DNA of 36,549 nt from Synechococcales cyanobacterium bin31.maxbin.ball.101 (GCA_013298165.1 JAAFJU010000035.1:1-36549), one strand, 5' to 3'; shown: positions 1 through 7,913, counted from the stretch's first letter. Notes: generated by a model not told the origin, from the letters alone. A program made the numbers and translations.

Positions 1-918
1 ATTGGGCTTCCGAATCCAGGCGTTCCAGGCTTTAACCAGATAAAGCTGATTGACCAAGCCGTTGAAACCATTCCCCAAACTGCCCATAAAGTGACCACTG
101 GCATTACTCAACAGCGGATCCATTGAAGCGAGGGTTGCAGCAGGCCGATCGCTGGGAGCCAGCAGATCACTGTACCCATCGATCAAAACCACCACGTCGG
201 GTTGATAGTCCAAAAGCTGATTAGAGAGCTGGCTGAGAACATTGCTGGTCAGATATCCTGGTACCGCTGCATTGATCACCCGATATTGCCCTTCCCGAAT
301 CTTCGGCGGCAGGCGCAGGGCTTTTTCCATTTCGTCGGCGAAGTAGGGCAGGACGTCGGGTCTAAAGTTTTTGGCGTTGGCTTTTTGGTCTTTGACTTGT
401 TGATTGAGTTGGGTTTCTAAAAGGGAGGCGATCGTTGCGCCATTGTCAGGACTCAGCGTCCCAAAAGCAACAGAACCACCCACCAAAAGAATCCGAACTT
501 CCCCGGCAGGTTTAGCTGAGGGAATCACTTGGGAGGCACGAAAGCCTTGGGCATTAATTTCAGCAACGCGGGTCTTTTGGTTGGGCAGGAGTTCATAACC
601 CGTCAAGGCACTGGGTCGGACCTTGAGTTCACCCCAGTCAGCCCCACTGACCGCTTGCCCAGAGACCGTATTCATTTGGAGGCGATAGTCACTCACCGCA
701 GACGGCTCACCAAAATAGCCCGCCAGTTCCCCCGCTTTCCCCGACGCGCCAACTCCCACACGCAGCGCCAACTCAGCGACCAAAATCGCTAGGGGCACAG
801 CGGCCACTAGCAACGGCAACGGGATGTTTTTTTTGCGCGATCGGCTCTTGGATGAATAAGAACCGCCGAAGGGGGAAGGTTTGCGACGACGAGGGAACTG
901 AAAGGGAAGACGGAACAT
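1..918 (-). CDS. SGNH/GDSL-fold protein, membrane anchored, partial (runs off left edge)
   Basis: The open frame starts at ATG 918 and stays open to the window edge, giving 306 codons with no stop, so the C-terminus is missing. A basic N-terminus is followed by one hydrophobic helix (about residues 32-52), so the rest probably lies outside the cytoplasmic membrane. LVGGSVAFG (146-154) resembles the block I nucleophile motif of SGNH hydrolases, with GGS in place of GDS. INAAVPGY (215-222) and LIDGYSD (245-251) look like later SGNH blocks. The ribosome site AGGAG lies inside the end of secF, six bases upstream of this gene, so it is probably translated from the secDF transcript. The substrate is unknown; acyl or glycan ester chemistry is only a family-level guess. 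Confidence 0.75.
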   Translation of the reverse strand, partial: MFRLPFQFPRRRKPSPFGGSYSSKSRSRKKNIPLPLLVAAVPLAILVAELALRVGVGASGKAGELAGYFGEPSAVSDYRLQMNTVSGQAVSGADWGELKVRPSALTGYELLPNQKTRVAEINAQGFRASQVIPSAKPAGEVRILLVGGSVAFGTLSPDNGATIASLLETQLNQQVKDQKANAKNFRPDVLPYFADEMEKALRLPPKIREGQYRVINAAVPGYLTSNVLSQLSNQLLDYQPDVVVLIDGYSDLLAPSDRPAATLASMDPLLSNASGHFMGSLGNGFNGLVNQLYLVKAWNAWIRKPN

Positions 919-924
919 TGAAGC

Positions 925-1887
925 TTATTCTCCTGCGGGGACGGGGACGACTGGAGAACCGGGGGTTCTATTTCGCCACCACGCCAATAACGTACTCGCG
1001 ATAAAGATACTGGAGTATGCGCCCATTGCAAAGCCAATAATCAAAGCTAAGGCAAAATACTTCAGCGTTTCGCCCCCAAAAATAAAGATCGAGGTCAAAG
1101 TCAACAAGGTCGTCATGGTGGTGTTAATGGACCGACCGAGGGTTTGATTCACCGCCTGATCGACGACATCATCAATGCTACGGCTGGGGTCTTCGGCGAG
1201 GACTTCCCGGACCCGATCGTAAATGACCACCGTGTCGTTGACAGAGAATCCCACGATCGTCAACAGCGCCACAATGAATAGGCTATCCACTTCAATGCCA
1301 AAGGCCAGACCCAAAATCGAGAAAATCCCGACGGTGATAAAGACATCGTGGAGGAGAGCGACGATCGCAAAGACGGCATAGTCCCACTGGAACCGAAACG
1401 CCAGATAAACGGCGATTCCGGCGAAGGAGACCAACAGCGCCAGCATTCCAGAACTAAATAGCTGTTTACCTAAGGTCGGACCCACGGTTTCGCTACTCGA
1501 TCGGGCCAGGTCAAAGGATCCAATTTTCTCAACGAGCGCTTTTTGGAGTTTTTCACGCTGGGCTGCATCTAGCGTACTGCTGCGAATCGAAACCGCAGGA
1601 GGCTTGTCGCCTTGGCCTTCGACGATTTGCACACTACTAGCGCCAAGACCTTGTTCTTCAAGAATCTTCCGAATGGTTTCGAGGTTCAGAACATCGGCTT
1701 TGCAGTTGGATTTATCCGGGCAGGCGATCGGCAACTCCAACCGAGTTCCACCGACAAAATCCAAACTGGGACGCAAAGGCGCACCAATGGTTTTCCAAGA
1801 AAAGAGCATCGATGCAATGCCCGCCACAATGATGGCGATCGAAATGGACCACCAGAGTCCCCGTTGCTTAATAACCTGTAGCTTCAT
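925..1887 (-). CDS. secF: Protein translocase subunit SecF
   Basis: This is the inner-membrane partner of SecD, which helps the SecYEG channel complete protein export using the proton gradient. The 320 residues show the expected plan: a first membrane helix (about 11-30), a periplasmic loop with FVGGTRLE (44-51), then five more helices. The family signature [16 protein letters not shown] lies at about 213-228, and ALLHDV at 177-182. A Cys-containing insert ([10 protein letters not shown]) lies in the first loop. The start ATG at 1887 directly abuts the secD stop codon, which implies one transcript and coupled translation. Length and motifs are normal for cyanobacterial SecF. Confidence 0.97.
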   Translation of the reverse strand: MKLQVIKQRGLWWSISIAIIVAGIASMLFSWKTIGAPLRPSLDFVGGTRLELPIACPDKSNCKADVLNLETIRKILEEQGLGASSVQIVEGQGDKPPAVSIRSSTLDAAQREKLQKALVEKIGSFDLARSSSETVGPTLGKQLFSSGMLALLVSFAGIAVYLAFRFQWDYAVFAIVALLHDVFITVGIFSILGLAFGIEVDSLFIVALLTIVGFSVNDTVVIYDRVREVLAEDPSRSIDDVVDQAVNQTLGRSINTTMTTLLTLTSIFIFGGETLKYFALALIIGFAMGAYSSIFIASTLLAWWRNRTPGSPVVPVPAGE

Positions 1888-3375
1888 TTAAGCGGCCTCC
1901 GTGCCTTGGGTCGTGGTGGGTTTGCTGATGTCTGGGGGATTTGGACAGAAGTAGTTGGCTTTGCGCAAGGATGGAATACTCAACACATAGAACAGTAAGG
2001 TCCGACTACAGGTAATGGCGGTGAACATACTAATCAAGACGCCCAAGGTCAAGGTGACGGCGAAGCCTCGAACCAAGCCCGTGCCTAACCAATACAAGGC
2101 CGCACAGGCGATGATCGTGGTGATGTTGCTATCGAAGATACTGCTAAAGGCCCGTTCAAACCCTGATTTGACCGACTGGTACAGGGTCTTACCTGCGAGA
2201 ATTTCTTCACGGGTTCGTTCAAAAATCAAGACGTTGGCATCGACCGCCATGCCCACACTCAGAATGAATCCCGCAATCCCTGGCAAGGTCAAAACAAATC
2301 CCGGGAGCAATACAAAGCAAGCCAGGTTTAGCAATGCATAGATGAGTAGGGAAACCGAGGCGATCGCACCGGGCAGTCGGTAATACAACACCATGAATAC
2401 CAATACTAGGAAGATTCCTCCCAGTCCAGCGTAGACGCTGCGTTGAACGCTGTCTTGACCAAGACTGGCTCCGACGACGCGGTTTTCGGCGATTTCGATC
2501 GGGACTGGCAATGAACCGCTCTTAAATTGAATGGCTAATTCATTGGCGGTATCCAACGTAAAACGGCTAATGGAAGCACCGCCGCCAGTAATCCCGTTTT
2601 GGGCAAATTCAATGCCGACGTTGGGGGCGCTAATCAAGGTGTCGTCGAGAAAGACGCCAATACTGCGACCTGTTCCCGCAAGACGCTTGGTCATTTCTGC
2701 GAACTTATTACCACCATCCGAATCAAACTGAATGTTCACCTGCCAGTCATCCCCCGTACCGCTGCCATAGGGCTGGGCGAAGGCTTCCTTGAGGTTGCGT
2801 CCGTCGATTCCGGTCCCATTGAATAACGGGGTGAAGTTTTGTTGACTGATTTTTTTCAGTTCGACGCCGAGTTCCGCTAGGGCTTTGCGATCCTCAGATT
2901 TCTTGAGTTCTTTAATTTTTTTGCGCAAATCGCTTTCATTGGCCAGCAGAACACGATATTGCTGGAAAGCCGCTGTAAATTTGTCTTCGCTCCCGGCTTT
3001 CTGTTCACGGAACTCTAATTGAGCCGATCGTCCCAGCAAGCTTTCGGCTTCGTAGGGATCTTTAATCCCCGCAAGCTGGACCAAAATCTTGTCAGTACCA
3101 ACGCGCTGGACGAGGGGTTCGGAGACGCCTAGGCGGTTGACCCGATCGGAAATCACGCGCTCCACATCGGCCACGGCTTTTTGGCCTTCACCGCTGGAAA
3201 TGTCCTTAATGGTGTCCGACGGTTTCACTTGTAAGGTAAGCTGTGAGCCACCCTGCAAGTCAAGCCCCAAGCGAAACGGACTCGTGCCCGACTTCAAAAT
3301 GGGATTCACGAGGAGAAAGAGAGAGGCGGCGGTGAGCGAAATGATCAGACCGAGGAGCCAGCGTTGCCTTGCCAT
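1888..3375 (-). CDS. secD: Protein translocase subunit SecD
   Basis: SecD works with SecF in the plasma or thylakoid membrane to pull exported proteins through SecYEG. The 495-residue protein has an N-terminal helix (about 5-25), the SecD motif LGLDLQGGSQL (37-47), a large periplasmic region with a charged coiled stretch (about 150-180), and a C-terminal helical bundle. That bundle carries SVGMAVDANVLIFERTREE (about 373-391, with VDAN at 378-381), which is diagnostic of SecD/RND proteins. It is the first gene of a secD-secF-SGNH operon and is divergent from the decarboxylase, with only 61 bases between the two starts, so both promoters must lie in or near that gap. Confidence 0.97.
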   Translation of the reverse strand: MARQRWLLGLIISLTAASLFLLVNPILKSGTSPFRLGLDLQGGSQLTLQVKPSDTIKDISSGEGQKAVADVERVISDRVNRLGVSEPLVQRVGTDKILVQLAGIKDPYEAESLLGRSAQLEFREQKAGSEDKFTAAFQQYRVLLANESDLRKKIKELKKSEDRKALAELGVELKKISQQNFTPLFNGTGIDGRNLKEAFAQPYGSGTGDDWQVNIQFDSDGGNKFAEMTKRLAGTGRSIGVFLDDTLISAPNVGIEFAQNGITGGGASISRFTLDTANELAIQFKSGSLPVPIEIAENRVVGASLGQDSVQRSVYAGLGGIFLVLVFMVLYYRLPGAIASVSLLIYALLNLACFVLLPGFVLTLPGIAGFILSVGMAVDANVLIFERTREEILAGKTLYQSVKSGFERAFSSIFDSNITTIIACAALYWLGTGLVRGFAVTLTLGVLISMFTAITCSRTLLFYVLSIPSLRKANYFCPNPPDISKPTTTQGTEAA

Positions 3376-3436
3376 ACGAAACCCTTATCATTGAAACAAA
3401 ACCCTTCCATATCAACCGATCATAATACCATCCATC

Positions 3437-4888
3437 ATGAATTCCGATCGTCAATCTAAAACACCCCTCTTCGATCGGCTCCAATCCAGCGCTAATTCTG
3501 GCAACATTCCGTTTCACACGCCCGGACATCACAAAGGCCAAGGAGTGGATGGGAGACTGAAGACGGCTTGGGGTGAGGCGATGTTTCGATCGGACCTGCC
3601 GGAGCTACCGGAACTCGATAATCTCTTTGCCCCAGACGGCGTAATTGCAGAGGCACAAACTTTGGCGGCTGAGGCTTGGGGAAGCGATCGAACCTTTTTC
3701 CTAGCCAATGGTTCGACGGCGGGGGTGATGGCGGCGATTTTGGCGGTGTGCAATCCGGGGGATGCGGTGTTGATTCCGCGCAATGTGCATCGATCGGTAA
3801 TTTCGGGTTTGATTTTGTCGGGTGCGCATCCCGTTTTTATGATGCCAGAGGTGGATGTTACGATCGGAATTGCCCATGGCGTGACGGCGGAGACGATCGA
3901 ATCCCATTTGATTCACAATCCAAAAATCAAAGCAGTTCTGATTATTAATCCAACCTATTACGGCGTGTGCAGTGATTTAGTTAGCATTGCAAACCTGGTT
4001 CATCAGTATGGTTTGCCATTAATCGTAGACGAAGCCCATGGTGCCCATTTTCAGTTTCATCCTGCGCTTCCGATCGCCGCTCTCACCGCCAACGCTGACC
4101 TGGTCATTCAATCCACGCACAAAACCCTGTCGGCACTGACCCAAGCGTCAATGATGCATTTGAAGAGCAGTCGCGTTAACGCAGGCAGACTTTCCCGCGC
4201 ATTAGAACTGGTCCAATCCACAAGTCCCAATTACTTACTCCTTGCCTCCCTAGATGTCGCGAGAATGCAAATGGCAACGCAAGGAGAATTGCTGTTGGGA
4301 AAGGCGATCGATCGGGTGATGCGGGTGCGGGGCGAGATCCGATCGATTCCCCATTTGACAACCCTAGAATTCAAACCCTGTCCTGGATTTTTCAAACTCG
4401 ATCCATTGCGACTGACGGTTTTTATTTCAGGGATGACGGGCTTTGAAGCAGACGAGATTTTGCATGAAGAACTGGGGGTAACTTGCGAACTTCCAGAGTT
4501 TCAGAGTCTGACATTTATTTTCACCCATGGCACAACCGACGACGATTGCGATCGATTAGTCAGCGCTTTGAAACAGTTAAGCGATCGGATTAGCAATAGT
4601 AAAACTCCAGTTTTAAATTCGGAATTAGCAACAGGATTACCAACACAGGTGCTATCCCCAAGAGATGCTTTTTTTGCAGATTCACAGACGGTTTCAATTG
4701 AGGCGGCGATCGGCCAGGTTTCCGCAGAACTCATCTGTCCCTATCCACCAGGAATTCCCGTCTTGATGCCGGGGGAACGGATTACGGCGGGGGCGATCGG
4801 CTATTTGCAGCAGATTATTGCAGCGGGTGGACAGGTGACGGGTGCGGAGGATAGCACGCTTGAAACCATACGAGTGATTGACATCTAG
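3437..4888 (+). CDS. PLP-dependent Orn/Lys/Arg decarboxylase family protein
   Basis: This is a fold-type I PLP enzyme of the Orn/Lys/Arg decarboxylase group and probably makes a polyamine such as cadaverine, putrescine or agmatine; the sequence does not settle the substrate. Visible family marks are HTPGHHKGQG near residue 27, ANGSTAGVMAAI (90-101) for phosphate binding, VDEAHGAH (197-204) with the cofactor-contacting Asp198, and STHKTL (226-231) with K229 as the expected Schiff-base lysine. A C-terminal domain carries PYPPGIPVLMPGE. At 483 residues it has the short form, without the extra N-terminal wing domain of the large enterobacterial enzymes. A diverged copy of its last 15 codons occurs at 7373-7419. 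Confidence 0.9.
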   Translation: MNSDRQSKTPLFDRLQSSANSGNIPFHTPGHHKGQGVDGRLKTAWGEAMFRSDLPELPELDNLFAPDGVIAEAQTLAAEAWGSDRTFFLANGSTAGVMAAILAVCNPGDAVLIPRNVHRSVISGLILSGAHPVFMMPEVDVTIGIAHGVTAETIESHLIHNPKIKAVLIINPTYYGVCSDLVSIANLVHQYGLPLIVDEAHGAHFQFHPALPIAALTANADLVIQSTHKTLSALTQASMMHLKSSRVNAGRLSRALELVQSTSPNYLLLASLDVARMQMATQGELLLGKAIDRVMRVRGEIRSIPHLTTLEFKPCPGFFKLDPLRLTVFISGMTGFEADEILHEELGVTCELPEFQSLTFIFTHGTTDDDCDRLVSALKQLSDRISNSKTPVLNSELATGLPTQVLSPRDAFFADSQTVSIEAAIGQVSAELICPYPPGIPVLMPGERITAGAIGYLQQIIAAGGQVTGAEDSTLETIRVIDI

Positions 4889-4958
4889 AAGAACAAGTTG
4901 ATGAAAACGATCGCAACACTGTTCCCGAATCTGACGCTTTTAGGATAAAATTGGGATT

Positions 4959-5303
4959 ATGGAAGTTCAGCCACGCGAAATCCAGGTCTATCTCGACGAT
5001 GACGGCGTTAGTCTGTTCGATCGATGGTTGGATAATCTGCGAGATTCTGTTGGGCAGGCACGAATCCGACTTCGTTTAAAACGGGTTAAACTGGGAAATC
5101 TCGGTGATTATAAATCCGTTGGAGATGGGGTTTATGAGCTACGGATTGATGTTGGTCCAGGTTATCGAGTTTATTTTGGACAGGTTGGGAGTACAGTTGT
5201 CTTGTTGCTCTGTGCTGGAGATAAAGGTTCTCAAGACCGCGATATTTTGAAAGCTAAGGAGTATTGGGAAAAGTATGAAAAGCGTCAAAGCTCCAACGAC
5301 TAG
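4959..5303 (+). CDS. HigB/RelE-like toxin (addiction module killer protein, COG3657 type)
   Basis: The 114-residue protein has the layout of the RelE/HigB-like killer proteins, which are small ribosome-dependent RNases. The family pattern is clear: an N-terminal strand, then FDRWLDNLRD (21-30), RIRLRLKRV, GDYKSVGDGVYELRID (49-64), GPGYRVYFG (67-75) and a C-terminal GDKGSQDRDILKAKEYW (88-104). The gene overlaps the start of the next one by 29 bases, the usual toxin-then-antitoxin order of this subfamily. An AT-rich TAAAAT hexamer shortly upstream (about 4944-4949) may be a -10 element. RNA cleavage is inferred from the family and no activity can be read from sequence. Confidence 0.85.
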   Translation: MEVQPREIQVYLDDDGVSLFDRWLDNLRDSVGQARIRLRLKRVKLGNLGDYKSVGDGVYELRIDVGPGYRVYFGQVGSTVVLLLCAGDKGSQDRDILKAKEYWEKYEKRQSSND

Positions 5304-5616
5304 ATCCTATGAAGTATCGCTGACTCAGGCATTGCGTGATCCACAGCAAGCGGCAGCCTATCTTCAAGCGGCTTTGGAAGAATCAGCGACTGAACCTGAA
5401 TTGCTTCAAGCTGTGTTGAGTGATATCGCGATCGCTCGCGCAACCGATCGTTCTGACATCCCAAATTTTGCATCCCAGCCAATGCATGAAGCGATTCCTG
5501 ATTTAATGCTGTGGCTAGAAACGATCGGATTACAGCTTTCTGTGACGCCGATCGCACGAAATGGGACAATTGCAGGACCACAGAGCTTGACTGCGATCGA
5601 AACTAAAGCGGCATAA
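5275..5616 (+). CDS. HigA-like antitoxin (COG3636-like), partner of the upstream toxin
   Basis: The 113-residue product begins inside the toxin gene (29-base overlap), so the two are probably translationally coupled. The segment LRDPQQAAAYLQAALEES (21-38) matches the N-terminal signature of COG3636 antitoxins, which normally continue into a Cro/C1-type DNA-binding helix-turn-helix. Here the second half (DIAIARATDRSD onward, ending LWLETIGLQLSVTP) does not show a convincing helix-turn-helix, so DNA binding and autoregulation are not assured. Pairing with the toxin rests on gene order and overlap. Confidence 0.75.
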   Translation: MKSVKAPTTRSYEVSLTQALRDPQQAAAYLQAALEESATEPELLQAVLSDIAIARATDRSDIPNFASQPMHEAIPDLMLWLETIGLQLSVTPIARNGTIAGPQSLTAIETKAA

Positions 5617-5673
5617 CTAATTTATTGAAACGTCCAATCTAATCGATCGTCAGCGATCGGTTAAGACTCTATT

Positions 5674-6096
5674 TTATTCTGGTGGATGTCTCCCAACATC
5701 TACCCACATTTCCCTTGCATTTACAAGTTGAGGGCGATTCATTCGGAGGATTACGATCGTAATCTTACCGATCGAAGTGCGGGGAATGAGTTCAGTAAAA
5801 TTATCATTCCATTGAAAGTGATCACTCCAACGATCCCGTTGAGGATGGAAGAATCGAATCATTTCTCCTGCTTCTGTATCAATGGCTGACTGACGATTGG
5901 ACTTATATCGATTACAGGGTGGACAGGCTAAACACAGGTTTTCAAGTCGAGTCAGACCACCGATCGATTGGGGTGTGATATGTTCAAATTCAAACGTAAT
6001 CGCCATCAGTGCTTCGCTTGTTTGACAATAGGCACACCGATCGCAAAACTGTTTGCGAATCTGACGCTGTAATTTGACGGGAACGTATACACTCAT
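5674..6096 (-). CDS. HNH endonuclease of a recurrent two-gene module (copy 1)
   Basis: This 140-residue HNH nuclease has zinc-ribbon cysteine pairs C21-x2-C24 and C58-x2-C61 that bracket the core: FEHI (37-40) with His39, NLCLACPPCNRYK (53-65) with Asn53 and Asn62. A C-terminal extension contains RFFHPQRDRWSDHF (about 80-93) and a later IGK...IL segment. The same extension occurs in the second HNH protein of this window (32059-32502). Its start codon overlaps the stop of the upstream small gene by four bases (ATGA), which implies coupled translation. Candidate roles are restriction-like defence, a toxin, or homing; none can be chosen from sequence. Confidence 0.88.
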   Translation of the reverse strand: MSVYVPVKLQRQIRKQFCDRCAYCQTSEALMAITFEFEHITPQSIGGLTRLENLCLACPPCNRYKSNRQSAIDTEAGEMIRFFHPQRDRWSDHFQWNDNFTELIPRTSIGKITIVILRMNRPQLVNAREMWVDVGRHPPE

Positions 6097-6437
6097 GATG
6101 CAATTGCAAGTTCATCGAGGCGTTTTAAGGTGTAAAGTGCCCGAGCTTTTAGGACCATGAGATGATCGGCTTCTGCCAAAATTCGATCGAGTTCAGCAGT
6201 TTCAGCTTCAGAAAGTTTGGCTTCAGCATTTTGGGCGAGAAGCTCATCGAGACGGGCTTGTTCAGGGAGGGAGATTTTGCAATGGGCGAGGGCGAGGAGT
6301 TCATCTCGGCTGAGGCTCACGAGACATTTGCGATCGTTCAAAAGGGGATTGGAAAGCTGTCGATAGGCGTCCAAGTCCAGCAGTACCCCAATTTGGGTGC
6401 CTGTATCGTCAGTGATGTAGCGAATCGCGTCAGACAT
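6093..6437 (-). CDS. Small partner of HNH module (Phd/YefM-like N-terminus, helical C-terminus)
   Basis: The 114-residue protein is encoded directly upstream of the HNH gene and overlaps it by four bases. The N-terminus (RYITDDTGTQIGVLLDLDAY, 6-25) resembles the start of Phd/YefM antitoxins, which have a 'control ... GxxxAVLL...YE' pattern. The C-terminal half is a charged helical region, LSEAETAELDRILAEADHLM (75-94) followed by LKARALYTLKRL. This half is clearly similar to the partner of the second HNH gene (32509-32757). An antitoxin or immunity role is an inference from architecture and coupling; it could also be a DNA-recognition subunit. Confidence 0.7.
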   Translation of the reverse strand: MSDAIRYITDDTGTQIGVLLDLDAYRQLSNPLLNDRKCLVSLSRDELLALAHCKISLPEQARLDELLAQNAEAKLSEAETAELDRILAEADHLMVLKARALYTLKRLDELAIAS

Positions 6438-6532
6438 AATCGGTACTGGATGAATGGCGGTAGTCTCATTCTAGCTGATGACTGGGGGTGATTGTAGAGG
6501 ATTGCGCGATCGACCCTTTTCAGTCTTGACCA

Positions 6533-6682
6533 TTAATTAAATCCCATCACAATTTCAAAAGCTTCTTGAACGTCTTGCCAATAGTGATCTTCAAGTTGTC
6601 CAATGATGCCTAAAACGCGCTCATAAGCGACTGCTCGAACTTGACCTAAATCAGGATATCGAGGCAGTTTACCCTTCGGCAT
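6533..6682 (-). pseudogene. Remnant of a MazF/PemK-like toxin (C-terminal tail only)
   Basis: A 49-codon frame begins at ATG 6682, overlapping the end of the MazE-like antitoxin by 14 bases, which is the usual position of the toxin start. It encodes a product with YERVLGIIGQLEDHYWQDVQ (20-39) and ends EIVMGFN. This resembles the last helix region of MazF-family toxins, where a 'RV.G.L....W..V..AL...LG' pattern precedes the stop. The roughly 60 residues that form the MazF beta-barrel and catalytic site are absent. The likely history is an internal deletion that left an antitoxin with a stump of its toxin; an unrelated small protein is possible. Confidence 0.5.
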
Positions 6683-6905
6683 CGATGCCATCTCCCACGA
6701 CGCAGTCCCACAGAGCTAGTTCAGCTTGATACTCGGGATCCTCTCGATCGGCTTCTAATGCCAACCGAATTTCCTGGTTCAGCTTTGCAGTGCGATACTC
6801 ACTGAGGAGCTTCTGGATATAGGAAGTCCGATCGCCTTCCGCATAGCGATCGATAAATGCCAAAAGATTATCTTCCAGGTTGACCGTAATTTGCTGCATG
6901 AGCAT
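6669..6905 (-). CDS. MazE-like ribbon-helix-helix antitoxin
   Basis: The 78-residue protein has a ribbon-helix-helix N-terminus: a beta strand QQITVNLEDNLLAFIDRYAE (4-23), then DRTSYIQKLLSEYRTAKL (25-42). An acidic C-terminal tail (EADREDPEYQAELALWD) is of the kind that wraps a MazF toxin. Such proteins bind their own promoter and neutralise the toxin. The following gene, which should be a full MazF, is reduced to a 49-codon stump (6533-6682), so this may be an orphan antitoxin. Initiation may be at Met1 or Met3, which are only two codons apart. Confidence 0.75.
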   Translation of the reverse strand: MLMQQITVNLEDNLLAFIDRYAEGDRTSYIQKLLSEYRTAKLNQEIRLALEADREDPEYQAELALWDCVVGDGIDAEG

Positions 6906-7148
6906 CTCCGAAAAGCTTGAGTCATGAGGTTATGCCCATTATAAGCGTTTGATCGCCCCCAAATTTTCCCTCCCCACTCCAGATCTTTAATTTCCCGCTA
7001 AACTAAGGAAAGTCCTTGCAATCTGGCTATCTCGATCATCCGATCGCAAATCCAAAATCCACTTCTCCTATGGATCTTGCAGCAGTCTTACAAAAGATCA
7101 AACAAGCATTCTTGATCACACCACAAACAATGCTTTAGGCAATCCAGA

Positions 7149-7355
7149 TTAACGAATGATCGATAATCTCGCCTGAATTTCCGAAGGATCTGCCACCTCA
7201 AAGAAAAGCTCGATCGCCTCTTTAAGATTAACTTTCGACTCTTCCACAGAATCCCCTTGACTCGCAATATCCAACTCAGGACAGAGCGACACATAACCCT
7301 CCCCCTCCCGCTCAATCATCACCGTAAATCGCTGTCTCCGTGCCATAGAACTCAA
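7149..7355 (-). CDS. HicB-like antitoxin, apparently without HicA
   Basis: The 68-residue product matches the HicB partial-RNase-H fold: a strand RFTVMIEREGEGYVSLCPEL (9-28), then DIASQGDSVEESKVNLKEAI (29-48) and ELFFEV. HicB proteins neutralise the HicA mRNA interferase, normally encoded next to them. No HicA frame with its conserved GSH motif is present on either side. The start may be TTG 7355 or ATG 7346 (third codon after it); a strong GGAGGAGG at 7360-7367 fits the TTG slightly better in spacing. The gene begins a few bases from the decarboxylase-like fragment at 7373-7419, at the edge of the inserted island. Confidence 0.75.
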   Translation of the reverse strand: MSSMARRQRFTVMIEREGEGYVSLCPELDIASQGDSVEESKVNLKEAIELFFEVADPSEIQARLSIIR

Positions 7356-7372
7356 AATGCCTCCTCCCCAAC

Positions 7373-7419
7373 GCGGAAGATGGTACGCTGGAAACCGTTC
7401 GTGTGATTGAGATTCAGAA
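7373..7419 (+). pseudogene. Diverged fragment of a decarboxylase gene 3' end
   Basis: These 47 bases align without gaps to the 3' end of the decarboxylase gene (4844-4890), with about 37 of 47 identical. They read AEDGTLETVRVIEI against AEDSTLETIRVIDI in the intact gene. Most differences are at third codon positions, as expected for a homologous coding sequence under selection rather than a fresh copy. The decarboxylase stop TAG is CAG here. The similarity ends abruptly at 7373, next to the hicB ribosome site. It marks a probable junction where an island was inserted or recombined between decarboxylase and ferredoxin genes. Confidence 0.75.
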
Positions 7420-7430
7420 TGGAGGGACGG

Positions 7431-7769
7431 ATGCCGATCGTCACAGCTCAGGGAAAATCAATTGAATGTCCGATGGGTGCTAATCTTCGGCGGGTTCTTT
7501 TGGAGAATGATGTGGCACTCTACAATGGCGGCGCTACCGTGATTAATTGTCACAGCATTGGCACCTGCGGAACCTGTGCGGTAGCGGTTTCAGGAGCTGT
7601 GTCCGAGATTAATTGGAAAGAGAAAGCGCGCCTTGCATTGCATCCTCATTCCTTGGTGGGGTCTCGCGAAAAGGGGCGGCGGTTGGCTTGTCAGGTGACG
7701 GTTTTGGGAGATGTGACGGTGGAAAAGTACGATCGGTTTTGGGGACAAGGGGATACGATCGTTTGGTAA
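7431..7769 (+). CDS. 2Fe-2S ferredoxin
   Basis: This is a small soluble electron carrier with a 2Fe-2S cluster. Counting from the longer possible start at 7407, the ligand cysteines are C48-x5-C54-x2-C57 (INCHSIGTCGTC) and C95 (RLACQV). The x5-x2 spacing is that of the adrenodoxin/bacterial type, not the x4-x2 spacing of photosynthetic plant-type ferredoxins. I chose ATG 7431 because GGAGGG lies five bases upstream and the product then starts MPIVTAQGKSIE, a normal ferredoxin N-terminus (112 residues). The upstream sequence is the decarboxylase-like fragment. The redox partner is unknown; it is probably not the main Photosystem I acceptor. Confidence 0.88.
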   Translation: MPIVTAQGKSIECPMGANLRRVLLENDVALYNGGATVINCHSIGTCGTCAVAVSGAVSEINWKEKARLALHPHSLVGSREKGRRLACQVTVLGDVTVEKYDRFWGQGDTIVW

Positions 7770-7823
7770 TACCAGATCAATTCGTCATTAGGGACTCGCC
7801 ATTTTATAACATCCGAATGTCGT

Positions 7824-7884
7824 GGACTTCGACTCCGCTCAGCCCACTAGATCCTGAGTTGAGGACTGAGCGGAGTCGAAGTCC
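7824..7884. repeat. Perfect 19-bp inverted repeat between convergent genes
   Basis: The arms 7824-7842 (GGACTTCGACTCCGCTCAG) and 7866-7884 are exact reverse complements around a 23-base loop. The element sits between the convergent ferredoxin and M48-like genes and could end transcription from both sides, although no long T-run follows. Sequences of the TTCGACTCCGCTCA type recur in many cyanobacterial genomes (from memory), so this is probably a dispersed palindromic repeat. Confidence 0.85.
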
Positions 7885-7913
7885 GTGTGGGATCATGTTT
7901 ATTGACAAATCCC

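Noticed and set aside
807-1037. Separate 76-residue gene opposite the secF end
   Set aside because: It overlaps secF and the SGNH gene in another frame and has no family-like features.
4889-7372. Insertion sequence carrying the toxin-antitoxin island
   Set aside because: No transposase frame and no terminal inverted repeats were found at the borders; the diverged 47-base tail favours homologous recombination.
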